A DNA stretch of 64,000 nucleotides, taken from assembly GCF_010686725.1 (NCBI RefSeq), contig NZ_JAAGWZ010000003.1:62001-126000 (forward strand), in the 5' to 3' direction. The position numbers and the translations under genes are program-made. This document shows, piece after piece, positions 27,451 to 35,071 of the stretch. Positions within the stretch are counted from its first letter, which is position 1, and each line of letters starts with the position of its first letter. This stretch comes from Galbitalea soli. GTDB taxonomy: Bacteria > Actinomycetota > Actinomycetes > Actinomycetales > Microbacteriaceae. The notes below the pieces were generated by a model. The model worked only from the letters and a program-made list of their open reading frames with translations. It did not search any database and was not told the origin of the DNA.

Positions 27451-28431
27451 ATGAAGGCACTGCAGTACGCGGAACAGGGCGTCGCGCGCGTCGCCGAGCT
27501 CGAGATCCCGGCGATCGGACCGGATGAGGTGCTCGTCGCCGCGCGGGCCGTCGGGGTGTGCCACTCCGATATCGACCTGCTGGAGGGGCGCTACATCATC
27601 CCCTTCCACTACCCGCTCATCCCCGGCCATGAGTGGTCGGGCGAGGTCGTCAAGGTCGGCGACCGGGTCACCGAGTGGGCGCCGGGCGACCGGGTCGTCG
27701 GCGAGTGCGTCATCGGCGCCGACCACTTCGGCTTCTCCATCAGCGGAGCGGCCGCCGACTTCTTCGTCGCCAAGCCGAGCTGGCTGCACCGCCTGCCCGA
27801 TGAGCTCAGCTACACCATGGGCGCGCTCGTCGAGCCGTTCAGCGTGGCCTACTACGCGATCGTGCGCGCGGGCGGCGTGGATGCGAGCGACACCGTCGTC
27901 GTCTTGGGAGCCGGTCCCGTCGGCCTCGCCGTGACCGCCGCCTCGGCCACCATGGGCGCGGTCACCGTCGTGGTGGAGCCGTCGGAGGACCGCCGCGCGG
28001 CGGCGCTCTCGCTGGGTGCTGCCCATGCCGTGCATCCCGACGACATCGCCGCGCTGCTGGAGACGATCACGGGCGGCCGCGGGGCCGACCTCGTGGTGGA
28101 GGCGAGCGGACGCCCCGCCGTCATGGCGCAAGCGCTCGAGCTGGTCGCCTTCCAGGGGCGGGTCGCTTACATCGGCATCGACGTGGGACGCGAGGCCTCC
28201 GCGAAACTGGGGCTCATCCAGTCGAAGGAGCTGCGGATCACCGGCTCGATCGGCTCTCCGGGAGTGTGGCCGCAGACGCTGCGCTTCCTCGCGAACAGCA
28301 AGCTCGATCTGACCCCGCTCGTCACCCAGCACTTCACGGTCGATGAGGCGCTCGACGCCCTCGACGCGGCGCACCACCCGGAGACGACGATCAAGGCGCA
28401 CATCGAGTTCGACGCGACGCTGCCGGCGTAG
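27451..28431 (+). CDS. Zinc-type alcohol dehydrogenase lacking the structural zinc lobe
   Basis: A 326-residue medium-chain dehydrogenase of the sorbitol (iditol) dehydrogenase type. The catalytic site remains (GVCHSD, PGHEWSGE, and a Glu in the LVEPFS segment), and the cofactor motif is GAGPVGLAV. The four-cysteine structural zinc lobe found in its two neighbours is missing: the chain goes from GDRVVGE to a short link and on to AADFFVAKP. That explains the short length. Start ATG 27451, after GAGGGA. Last gene of the operon. Confidence 0.87.
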   Translation: MKALQYAEQGVARVAELEIPAIGPDEVLVAARAVGVCHSDIDLLEGRYIIPFHYPLIPGHEWSGEVVKVGDRVTEWAPGDRVVGECVIGADHFGFSISGAAADFFVAKPSWLHRLPDELSYTMGALVEPFSVAYYAIVRAGGVDASDTVVVLGAGPVGLAVTAASATMGAVTVVVEPSEDRRAAALSLGAAHAVHPDDIAALLETITGGRGADLVVEASGRPAVMAQALELVAFQGRVAYIGIDVGREASAKLGLIQSKELRITGSIGSPGVWPQTLRFLANSKLDLTPLVTQHFTVDEALDALDAAHHPETTIKAHIEFDATLPA

Positions 28432-28452
28432 GGGCGGTGGGTGCAAGAGCGC

Positions 28453-28491
28453 GAAAGGGGCGCCGCTCCCTTGCGGAACAGCGCCCCTTTC
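28453..28491 (+). terminator. Terminator of the CUT2 catabolic operon
   Basis: Perfect 11-bp arms GAAAGGGGCGC (28453-28463) and GCGCCCCTTTC (28481-28491) with a 17-base loop, 22 bases after the last stop. Confidence 0.8.
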
Positions 28492-28543
28492 TGTGGTCGT
28501 GTCCGGCAGGTCCCCGCCAGTTGTCACCCGATCACAAGGGCTT

Positions 28544-28693
28544 CTATGACTCAGGGCGTGAAGTCATCCGCGCTTTGCGTTGACGCCACCACAAGACCGC
28601 GAGCAGGATCGGCACCGCAAGTGCCCCGGCCGTCATCGCTGTTCCGGCGATGAGAGAGATGAAGTCCATGAAAGTGGGCACAAGAGGATTCAT
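28544..28693 (-). CDS. Small single-pass membrane protein, 49 residues
   Basis: A short reading frame starting at ATG 28693 with GAAGGA 8 bases upstream. The product has one strong hydrophobic segment (about residues 10-36, ending LLAVLWW) and a basic tail (RQRKARMTSR), giving a likely N-out topology. It follows the secreted-protein gene by 33 bases on the same strand and is probably co-transcribed. No family recognised. Confidence 0.6.
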   Translation of the reverse strand: MNPLVPTFMDFISLIAGTAMTAGALAVPILLAVLWWRQRKARMTSRPES

Positions 28694-28726
28694 GACGGTC
28701 GTCCTTCGTCTATCAAGGTGATGAGT

Positions 28727-29503
28727 TTACTGCCAGCCATGCGAATAGACACCCCGTCCATTCACCGACATGTACTGGTAGCCCTGCCGCGTCGAAGTTG
28801 TGATTTGGCCCCACGGGGTGGGAATGCCACGTTTCACCGTGACCAAGCACTTGAAGGTAGCTTTGCCTCCGGACAGCGACTGACTCTGCTTCGTGGTCGT
28901 AATCTCGGCGCTGGGTTCAAAGTTGAAAATGAGTTGGCAGCCGTAGTCTCGGATGCGCTGAACCACCCCGGACCCGGTCACATAGTCCGCCCAGACGCGG
29001 GTTGTTGATAACGTGATGCCCGCGATCGCGAAGGACTCGTTCGTATATGAGTGGACGCCATAAGTGACGGCAGCGGGCGCGAAGGTAGCTCGCGCTTTTG
29101 CCGCTTCTGCGCGGTGCAAGTCCTTCGGCACAGCCACCCGTGATTCAGAGACCCAACGGGCGTCGCCATCGGTTGACACCGTGATGCCGCCCACAACACG
29201 AGTTGTAGCAGCCGGCGAGGGTCCCGCGGCGGTGATACCCGACTTTCCAGTCAGGTACCGCGCCAGGCCTAGCGACTGAGCGCTTGTCAGGCTATCGAAG
29301 GCGATCAGGTTCGTGGCCGCGACTTTAGACCCGGCGGCCCCTGCTTCGGCGAGCGCGGCGCGAAGGCTGCTGAGAGCGGACTGTTCGGAGCTGCTGAGGT
29401 GGCTACGGACATCTTCTGCAGCAGCGGTGACCGGTACGGCGGTCGCCGCAAGCGTCATGGCAATGATCGGCGCGACGCCAATCAGCCAGCGATTGGATTT
29501 CAA
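28727..29503 (-). CDS. Secreted protein of unknown function
   Basis: A 258-residue protein with a signal peptide (hydrophobic core WLIGVAPIIAMTLAATAVPV, likely cleavage after TAAA). The start chosen is TTG 29503 because GAAGGGA lies 8-9 bases before it and the signal peptide begins there; the longer frame adds an unlikely 45-residue leader. The mature part has two cysteines about 35 residues apart near the C-terminus (GCQLIFNF, FKCLVTV), perhaps a disulphide in a beta domain. It sits between an ECF sigma gene and a small membrane protein, in a lower-GC accessory stretch. Function not recognised. Confidence 0.65.
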   Translation of the reverse strand: MKSNRWLIGVAPIIAMTLAATAVPVTAAAEDVRSHLSSSEQSALSSLRAALAEAGAAGSKVAATNLIAFDSLTSAQSLGLARYLTGKSGITAAGPSPAATTRVVGGITVSTDGDARWVSESRVAVPKDLHRAEAAKARATFAPAAVTYGVHSYTNESFAIAGITLSTTRVWADYVTGSGVVQRIRDYGCQLIFNFEPSAEITTTKQSQSLSGGKATFKCLVTVKRGIPTPWGQITTSTRQGYQYMSVNGRGVYSHGWQ

Positions 29504-29916
29504 GGTGGATGTCCCTTCGAGTAGATGCACGACCCGGGTGGGCCCGACGAAGGTATATGTCCGACCGCGCGCAGAGGGTTCACGCGGTCGACCTGAGATG
29601 ATCCGCGTGCTCACGCGGCCATTCTGTGGCGCGGGCAATCTGATGTCGCGGGTGACGAGCTCATCCTCATCGATCTACTCAGCATCAGAGGTATTGGGCG
29701 ACGCCGCCGCGATTTGGAGGCGAAGCGGTTCCGCCGCGAACCGGCTAGCAGGACGCTTGGCCGATGGAGCCGACCGAAATCAACACTCACGGCCCACGCA
29801 ACCCTGTCTCGCGGTGCGTCAGATTCTGCTCGGGGCCGCCGCCCACCCGGTCGATCACCGTGCTAAAGGATTGTCCCTGCGAGCATTCAAGACTGTTGGC
29901 TGCCGATATGTTGCAG
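29504..29916. other. Gene-free spacer between secreted protein and ECF sigma genes
   Basis: 413 bases with no convincing coding frame on either strand. A long plus-strand open frame crosses it, but it is antisense to both flanking genes and has no family features. Promoter elements for the secreted-protein gene should lie here; I could not assign them. Confidence 0.5.
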
Positions 29917-30519
29917 TCATTGCGCGTCTGAAGGATGGCTGCAACCGGGCGAGGCGCCGCCGATGCCTGCCGTTGCCAACTGTGTTCGCAACTGCTTGCG
30001 AGCTCGATGTAAGCGCGATTTCACGGTGCCCACCGGGACATCGAGTACACGCGCAGCTTCCGTCATCGCGAGCTCTTCTATCAAGCAAAGTTCCACGACT
30101 TCACGGTCACCGCGGGGCAGACAAGCGATTGCTCGCCCAATCGCTTCGCGATACTTTCGACCATCTAGTTGCTCATCGATGTCCAAAGCGATGTCGGTCG
30201 TCGCTTCGGCAGGGGGTAGCAGGGTCAGCAGACGCGAGTATCGGCGGTGCGACCGAGACAGATTTGCGGTCACGTGTGTAGTGATCGCTAGAAGCCAGGG
30301 TAAGAGTGAACCGTCGACGATCCGCGCCCGTCTCCGCGCACGCCAACACTCTAGAAACACGATAGCCACCGCTTCCTCCGCTCTGCTCGCGTCGGAAAGC
30401 CGTCGATAGGCGGAATTGAATACCCGGCCGCGATGGCGGTAGAAGAGCACCGCGAACGCGTGTTGGGTTCCAGCCATTGTTTGCCTCCAGAGAGAAGCGT
30501 CTGAATCTAGATCACGCAT
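29917..30519 (-). CDS. ECF-type RNA polymerase sigma factor
   Basis: A 200-residue sigma-70 family protein of the ECF class. Region 2 spans about residues 10-75 (HAFAVLFYRHRGRVFNSAYR, then AEEAVAIVFLECWRARRR); region 4 is near 125-180 (LPRGDREVVELCLIEELAMT, then VPVGTVKSRLHRARKQLR). The start is ATG 30519, five bases after GGAGG. No anti-sigma gene is adjacent, which is unusual. It may control the secreted-protein gene downstream. Confidence 0.87.
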   Translation of the reverse strand: MRDLDSDASLWRQTMAGTQHAFAVLFYRHRGRVFNSAYRRLSDASRAEEAVAIVFLECWRARRRARIVDGSLLPWLLAITTHVTANLSRSHRRYSRLLTLLPPAEATTDIALDIDEQLDGRKYREAIGRAIACLPRGDREVVELCLIEELAMTEAARVLDVPVGTVKSRLHRARKQLRTQLATAGIGGASPGCSHPSDAQ

Positions 30520-30753
30520 GCATGCCTCCGTCCGAGGTAGTGTAGTCAAAAGCGAGAGCTGCTCGAACTCGGATGTGGACAGGCAATACCCGGGCTCAAC
30601 GGCGTCGACGCGGTCATCCGGCAGATTCAGGCGCGCGTCGGTGTGGCCCGGTGATCTCGTGAGGCGGCGGTGTGTGGCCCATCGTGAGCCACGCGGGGCA
30701 CGAGCGCGCCGGGCCCCGGCGGACGTTCCCGGTGGTGTGAGCGGAAGGATGTG

Positions 30754-31347
30754 GTGTCGTCGATGAAGGTGACGGGGTGGATCGGTGCCGGCACGCTCTG
30801 CGTTGTCGTGGCGCTTTTCACGGTGAATCTGGTCCGATCGGGGCAGTTCAACGCCGGAGGCGCCGTGTTCGGCGTCGTCGGCGTGGTGCTGGTCGTCGGG
30901 TCAATTGCGGGCATCGGGATCGCTCGGTTGCGGACCCTGCGCGGCCGGTATCCCCGCGCGTTCGTCTCCAACCTCGCTCTGTATCCGCAGCTGTATGACC
31001 AGATTCGCGAGCTCACGCAGGCCCTCGGAACCGACATCTCGCCCCTCGGGTCCCGCCGGATGGTGTCGATGGTGCTGGATGACGAGTCGTTGAGGCTCTT
31101 CGCGGGTTTTCCGCTGAAGGAGGTTCTCGCCTTTCCCTCGACGGCGATCACGAGCGTCGATATTGCCAAAGCTCCCCAGGGCAAGTGGGTCCTCTCCTCG
31201 CTGGAGGTCGTGTTCTCCGTGCGGGGGCGCAGAATCCCCCTGGACTTCTGCCTCATGAACTCGACCTTCGCCGTTCCGCACGCCGTCGGGCGCGCCGAAC
31301 TCGAGCGTCGGCTCCCGGTCGCGCGCAAGGCGCTCGCCGCGTCTTAG
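30754..31347 (+). CDS. Membrane protein of unknown function with two N-terminal helices
   Basis: A 197-residue protein with two membrane helices (about residues 8-25 and 36-56) followed by a cytoplasmic domain of about 140 residues. The soluble part has a PH-like beta pattern (DESLRLFAGFPLKEVLAF, then SSLEVVFSVRGRRIPLDFCL). Start at GTG 30754, five bases after GGAAGG; another GTG is one codon upstream. No family recognised and no clear operon partner. Confidence 0.62.
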   Translation: MSSMKVTGWIGAGTLCVVVALFTVNLVRSGQFNAGGAVFGVVGVVLVVGSIAGIGIARLRTLRGRYPRAFVSNLALYPQLYDQIRELTQALGTDISPLGSRRMVSMVLDDESLRLFAGFPLKEVLAFPSTAITSVDIAKAPQGKWVLSSLEVVFSVRGRRIPLDFCLMNSTFAVPHAVGRAELERRLPVARKALAAS

Positions 31348-31379
31348 TTGATGCGCTCCGCGAGCAGCTTGCTGTCGGA

Positions 31380-31399
31380 CGCGACCGAGACGGGTCGCG
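31380..31399. terminator. Short hairpin after the membrane protein gene
   Basis: Arms CGCGACC (31380-31386) and GGTCGCG (31393-31399) with a 6-base loop, 33 bases after the stop and before the Fic antitoxin gene. Confidence 0.45.
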
Positions 31400-31468
31400 G
31401 TAGACCTCGTATCGTCATCCGCGGTCACCGGTAGACTGTCAGGCAGCCGATTGATGGGGGGAGCGACC

Positions 31469-31669
31469 ATGTCGAATGTGATTCACACCACGTTGGCCTC
31501 CGCTGAGCGTGCCCGACGCGCTGCCCTTGAGCAGGCTGAGCACAGCGGCGAGATGGAGGGCCTGCACGTCACGCCGGCGACTCGCAGTGACGGCGATGAA
31601 TACGCCGCAGGCCGCATCGACATCGACGAGTTCGTGGCGCGCGGCCGGGCACGCTACGGTCTTGGCTGA
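31469..31669 (+). CDS. VbhA-like Fic antitoxin
   Basis: A 66-residue helical protein. It carries the class I Fic inhibitory motif [S/T]-x3-E-[G/N] as S26-GEM-E30-G31. In VbhA-type antitoxins this Glu blocks ATP binding in the toxin. The C-terminal part (EYAAGRIDIDEFVARGRARY) matches the usual tail. Start ATG 31469 behind GGGGGAG. Its stop overlaps the start of the Fic gene by 8 bases, the common antitoxin-first order. Confidence 0.85.
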   Translation: MSNVIHTTLASAERARRAALEQAEHSGEMEGLHVTPATRSDGDEYAAGRIDIDEFVARGRARYGLG

Positions 31670-32315
31670 GGTCGTCGACCCTTATCTCGACCCTGACACA
31701 GGGTTATTGCGCAACCTCGTCGGTGCGCGCACGAAACGTGCCCTCGACCGGGCTGAGGGTGACTTGACCTACATCCGTGCGGTGGAGTTGCTGGAGCGCC
31801 CTGTCCCAGCGACCGGGGATCTCGATGAGTTCCGCGCGATCCATCGCCAGCTGTTCCAGGACGTCTACCCATGGGCGGGAGAAGTCCGGATTGTCGACCT
31901 TCGGAAGAACATCCCCGGCGCTGAGCACTTCCTGTCCGCCGCGGCGATCGACCGGGGTGCAATGTTCGCGGCCGAAGAGCTGCGTGACGACGCCATGCTT
32001 CGCGCGATCGACCGTGACCGCTTCATTGCCCGGCTGAGTCACCACTATGACCAATGGAATTTCCTGCACCCGTTCCGCGAGGGAAACGGCCGCACGCAGC
32101 GGCTCTTCTGGAATCGCGTGGCCGCGGATGCCGGCTGGCAGCTCGACTGGCGAACCGTCGACGGTGACCTCAACGATGCCGCATGCCGGATCGCGGCAGA
32201 GAGCCGCGATCTCGGCCCGCTTCGGGCAATGTTCGATCGGATCGTCGTTCTGCCCGAAGCCGCGGCTGATCCGACGTCAGCGCTGGGTCTTTTCGCGCAG
32301 CGCACCGAAGGGTAG
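31662..32315 (+). CDS. Fic-domain AMPylating toxin (class I)
   Basis: A 217-residue Fic protein with the full catalytic motif HPFREGNGRTQR (residues 136-147), including the essential His136 and the phosphate-binding GNGR. The flap region ELLERPVP and LRKNIPGAEHF fit the family, which transfers AMP from ATP to target proteins. The only sensible start is TTG 31662, inside the antitoxin gene; its ribosome site is weak, so translation is probably coupled. No C-terminal extension such as the BID domain of VbhT. All active-site residues are intact. Confidence 0.88.
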   Translation: MAEVVDPYLDPDTGLLRNLVGARTKRALDRAEGDLTYIRAVELLERPVPATGDLDEFRAIHRQLFQDVYPWAGEVRIVDLRKNIPGAEHFLSAAAIDRGAMFAAEELRDDAMLRAIDRDRFIARLSHHYDQWNFLHPFREGNGRTQRLFWNRVAADAGWQLDWRTVDGDLNDAACRIAAESRDLGPLRAMFDRIVVLPEAAADPTSALGLFAQRTEG

Positions 32316-32330
32316 GGCGACAGTGCGGAT

Positions 32331-32359
32331 GCGGGGCGGGGCACGGTGCCCCGCCCCGC
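32331..32359. terminator. Bidirectional hairpin between Fic and PRISE-reductase genes
   Basis: A nearly perfect GC-only stem: 32331-32344 pairs with 32346-32359, giving at least 12 bp in practice. It lies between two convergent stops, 15 bases after the first and 1 base before the second. Confidence 0.75.
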
Positions 32360-32360
32360 C

Positions 32361-33437
32361 CTACGGCAGGATGCGCGCCTTGCGGTACTCCTCCACGTAG
32401 TGGAAGAAGCTGTCGCGTGTGTCGCGGAACCCGAGGAAGCCCGCCTTGCGGCTCTTGTTCATGTCGGTGAGCACCTCGATGTTGCGACCCAGGTCTCCGT
32501 CGGTGTGCCACCACGAGGCGACCCGGTCGATGTCGGGCTCGACGAGGTTGTGGCGCTCGGCGATCTCGGCCCAGATCTCGCGGGCGCCGGTCATCCCCTC
32601 GACAAGGGTTCGGGGCTCGCCCTCGAAGCCCTCCCACTCGAGGCCGAAGTAGGCGGCGATCTGCGGCCACAGCCAGCGCCAGCGGAAGACGTCGCCGTTC
32701 GCGATGTTGAAGGCCTCGTCCTGGCCGGCCTCGTGCGTGCCGGCCCAGATGATCTGCTCGGCGAGGAGGTCGGCGTCGGTGACGTCGGTGACGCTGTTCC
32801 ACTGCGCCTCAGAGCCCGGGAAGACGAAGGGCAGGCCGCGCTCCTTGCAGATCGTCGCGTAGGCGGAGATGGTCAGCACCATGTTCATCGCGTTGCCGGT
32901 GGCGAACCCGAAGACGGTGTGCGAGCGGTGCACGCTCCACGTGAAGCCGTTGCGCGCGGCGGAGTCGAACAGCTCGTCCTCCTGCGCGTAGTAGAAGTTC
33001 GGCGAGCTGAGCCGCGGCTCCTCCTCGCGGAACGGGGTGTCGGCCATGACGCCGGTCGCGTAGGCCTCGAACGGGCCCAGATAGTGCTTGAGCCCGGTCA
33101 TAAGCGCGACGTGCTTGAGCGACTTCTCGTCCTCGAGGGCCGCGAGCAGGTTGCGCACCGCGCCGCCGTTGACCGCGATGTTCTCGGCCTCGGTGGCCAT
33201 GCGGGTCCACGCGGTGATCGCGACCAGCTCGGGGCGGGTTCCCGCGAGTGCCGCCCTGAGCGAGGCGGGGTCGGAGAGGTCGGCGCGCAGCGAGGTCACG
33301 CCGGGGGCGTTCGTGCCGCTGCGCGACAGGCCGTACACCTCCCAGCCGAGCTCGACGAGTTGGCGACTCAGGGTCTGACCGATGATTCCGGTCACGCCCA
33401 CGACAAGAGCGCGTCCAGGGGTGTGCAGTGCAGTCAC
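32361..33437 (-). CDS. PRISE-like SDR (progesterone 5-beta-reductase/iridoid synthase family)
   Basis: A 358-residue extended SDR. Cofactor motif VGVTGIIGQ, then TGLKHYLGPFE with the family Lys, NFYYAQEDELF with the catalytic Tyr, and RSHTVFGF. These are the marks of the PRISE group of enone 1,4-reductases, also found in bacteria. It likely reduces an activated C=C or acts on a related carbonyl with NAD(P)H. The start is GTG 33437 after AAGGA. The VOC gene lies 31 bases upstream in the same direction, suggesting one transcript. Confidence 0.82.
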   Translation of the reverse strand: MTALHTPGRALVVGVTGIIGQTLSRQLVELGWEVYGLSRSGTNAPGVTSLRADLSDPASLRAALAGTRPELVAITAWTRMATEAENIAVNGGAVRNLLAALEDEKSLKHVALMTGLKHYLGPFEAYATGVMADTPFREEEPRLSSPNFYYAQEDELFDSAARNGFTWSVHRSHTVFGFATGNAMNMVLTISAYATICKERGLPFVFPGSEAQWNSVTDVTDADLLAEQIIWAGTHEAGQDEAFNIANGDVFRWRWLWPQIAAYFGLEWEGFEGEPRTLVEGMTGAREIWAEIAERHNLVEPDIDRVASWWHTDGDLGRNIEVLTDMNKSRKAGFLGFRDTRDSFFHYVEEYRKARILP

Positions 33438-33468
33438 GGTGTGTTCCTTCGCGTTGTGGGGCGTGAGT

Positions 33469-34002
33469 TCAGGATGCGGGGGTCGTCAGGGATTCGAGCG
33501 AGGGCCGCCCGGCGAGGTAGGCCGCGATGCCGCGCTCGCGGTCATCCTGGTTGACGTAGGCGACCTCGACGAGTTCGAGGGTGATGCCGTCGGGGTCGTG
33601 GAAGTAGACCCAGCGCCACCCGGCGAGCACCCCGTCGTCGACGACGTTGACGTCGGAGAGGAACTCGATGCCCTTCGCCTCGAGCTCCGCCTTGGTGGCG
33701 ACGATGTCGTCGACGCGGAGCGCGACGTGCATGGCACCGAGGTAGTTCTGCTGGATGGGGGTGTCGTTGCCCTCGGGGCGGTTGCCGTATTCGACCAGCT
33801 CGACCACCGCGTCGCCCGCCATGAGGCAGACCTGGCGGAGGGAGGCGCCGGGCACGCCGACGCCGCGGGCGAGGTCGTCGCCGGAGAACCACGGGCTCGG
33901 TTCGCTCTGGAATCGGAGGCCGAGAACGTCGTGGTAGAAGTAGATGGACCGGTCGAGGTCCGTCACGATGATGCCGGTGTGATGAACACTGGTGATCGAC
34001 AT
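33469..34002 (-). CDS. VOC-superfamily (glyoxalase/dioxygenase-like) protein
   Basis: A 177-residue protein with two beta-alpha-beta-beta-beta modules. Metal ligands are visible: His8 (VHHTGII), His in GAMHVALRV and Glu in ITLELVEV. This fits glyoxalases, epimerases or extradiol dioxygenases of the VOC superfamily. Start ATG 34002 behind AAAGGAG; the frame is open much further upstream but without coding sense. It is co-oriented with the PRISE gene and divergent from the XRE-cupin regulator, its likely controller. Confidence 0.85.
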   Translation of the reverse strand: MSITSVHHTGIIVTDLDRSIYFYHDVLGLRFQSEPSPWFSGDDLARGVGVPGASLRQVCLMAGDAVVELVEYGNRPEGNDTPIQQNYLGAMHVALRVDDIVATKAELEAKGIEFLSDVNVVDDGVLAGWRWVYFHDPDGITLELVEVAYVNQDDRERGIAAYLAGRPSLESLTTPAS

Positions 34003-34119
34003 GGGCACACTCCTTTGTATGTACTGCCATGACTCTACTGTTCTGTGGGAGTTAACGCTACGGGGAGCGTGGACGAACAGTTTTCGCGGTCGAGTGGGGA
34101 TGCTCGGGCATCCCTTGTG

Positions 34120-34125
34120 TATATT
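34120..34125 (+). promoter_or_regulatory. Possible -10 element of the XRE-cupin gene
   Basis: TATATT, five of six matches to the consensus, in the divergent spacer 34003-34215. No convincing -35 stands at the right distance, so the promoter may need an activator. Confidence 0.3.
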
Positions 34126-34215
34126 GAAGCCAATTCTGGTCCGTCGGGGCCCGAACTGTGCAGTGTGGCTTACGTGGTGCCACCGCATGCTCTCTAGTGG
34201 TACGCGAAGGTTCTC

Positions 34216-34854
34216 ATGGACAGTCTGGGCGAACGGCTGAAGGCCATTCGAGTGAATGCGGGACTCACGCTGCGCGAACTCGCCCGCCAGGCGGAGGTGT
34301 CGCCGTCGTTCATCTCGCAGATCGAGAACGGCAAGTCGCAGCCCTCCGTCTCGACGCTGTACACCTTCTCGCGGCTGCTCGGCGTCTCGGTGGACGAGCT
34401 CTTCGACCCCCGGGGACCGGAGGCGGCCGCGGAGGAGGTGCCGCAGGACGAGTGGCACGGCAGCGGCCGGATGAACCCGACCAACGCCTGGCAGCCCTCC
34501 GAGTACTCCAACCGCGTCTCGGTCGTGCACCCCTCGCACCGCCCGCACCTCACGATGGCCGAGGGGGTGGTGTGGGAACGCCTCGCCGCGACGCCCGAGC
34601 ACGCCGTCAACTTCATGAAGATCGCCTACGCGCCGGGGGCGACCTCGACCGGGGGCGACGACCTCGCCACGCACGACGGGTACGAGTACGGCTACGTGAT
34701 CGAGGGTGAGCTGGAGGTGACGATCGGCGAGGAGGTCTTCCTGCTGCACGCGGGGGAGTCGCTCGGCTTCGACTCCTCGATTCCGCACGTGCTGCGCAAC
34801 CCGGGTCCGGGCCGCTTCGAGGGCCTCTGGTTCGTGCACGGTCGCACCCACTGA
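34216..34854 (+). CDS. XRE-type HTH regulator with cupin effector domain
   Basis: A 212-residue regulator. The HTH occupies about residues 5-60 (LTLRELARQAEVSPSFISQI, then ENGKSQPSVSTLYTFSRLLG). A cupin beta-barrel follows from about 140 (EYGYVIEGELEVTIGEEVFL, then SIPHVLRNPG). Such proteins sense a small molecule in the cupin domain. RBS GAAGG stands 5 bases before ATG 34216. It is divergent from the VOC/PRISE pair and upstream of the EboE-like operon, so it may control either. Confidence 0.88.
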   Translation: MDSLGERLKAIRVNAGLTLRELARQAEVSPSFISQIENGKSQPSVSTLYTFSRLLGVSVDELFDPRGPEAAAEEVPQDEWHGSGRMNPTNAWQPSEYSNRVSVVHPSHRPHLTMAEGVVWERLAATPEHAVNFMKIAYAPGATSTGGDDLATHDGYEYGYVIEGELEVTIGEEVFLLHAGESLGFDSSIPHVLRNPGPGRFEGLWFVHGRTH

Positions 34855-34864
34855 GCGGGGCGGC

Positions 34865-34950
34865 GGCGCGCCCGCGGTGCGGAGGCACGGCGCGCGGTGC
34901 AGAGGCACGGCGCGCGGGAGCATCCCGCGGCAAGAAGGCGCGCCCGCGGT
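34865..34950. repeat. Short GC-rich repeats after the regulator gene
   Basis: Two adjoining 20-base units (34871-34890, 34891-34910) agree at 18 of 20 bases. A 14-base direct repeat GGCGCGCCCGCGGT occurs at 34865-34878 and 34937-34950. The block lies between the XRE-cupin stop and the next promoter and may contribute to termination. Confidence 0.6.
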
Positions 34951-34978
34951 TGACACCCCGCCGCGCGCGTTCTACCGT
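34950..34978 (+). promoter_or_regulatory. Promoter of the EboE-like operon
   Basis: A perfect -35 TTGACA (34950-34955), 17-base spacer, and weak -10 TACCGT (34973-34978). Confidence 0.5.
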
Positions 34979-34982
34979 TGTT

Positions 34983-35021
34983 GTTCACAGCCACTAAACA
35001 ACGTTCACTAGAACTGTTCAG
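34983..35021. promoter_or_regulatory. GTTCAC-type repeats, possible operator
   Basis: GTTCAC at 34983 and 35003 and GTTCAG at 35016 lie just downstream of the promoter. GTTC-ACTA-GAAC (35003-35014) is an inverted repeat. The half-site GTTCACAG at 34983 equals that in the GH42 operators, which may be chance. Confidence 0.4.
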
Positions 35022-35071
35022 GTTGCTCCCACAATGACGTGGCCGACCCCCGGTCGGCAGACAGGACACTC

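Noticed and set aside
29560-29600. ECF-type promoter (TGAAC...CGTC) for the secreted-protein gene
   Set aside because: A TGAACC is present near 29578 on the minus strand, but no CGTC-type -10 lies at the proper 16-17 base distance.
29313-30281. 322-residue plus-strand open frame antisense to the secreted-protein and sigma genes
   Set aside because: No family features or ribosome site, and it overlaps two better supported genes and their spacer; a high-GC antisense shadow.
34003-34956. N-terminal extension of the minus-strand VOC protein to 495 residues
   Set aside because: It would be antisense to the XRE-cupin gene and lacks coding character; ATG 34002 has an AAAGGAG site.
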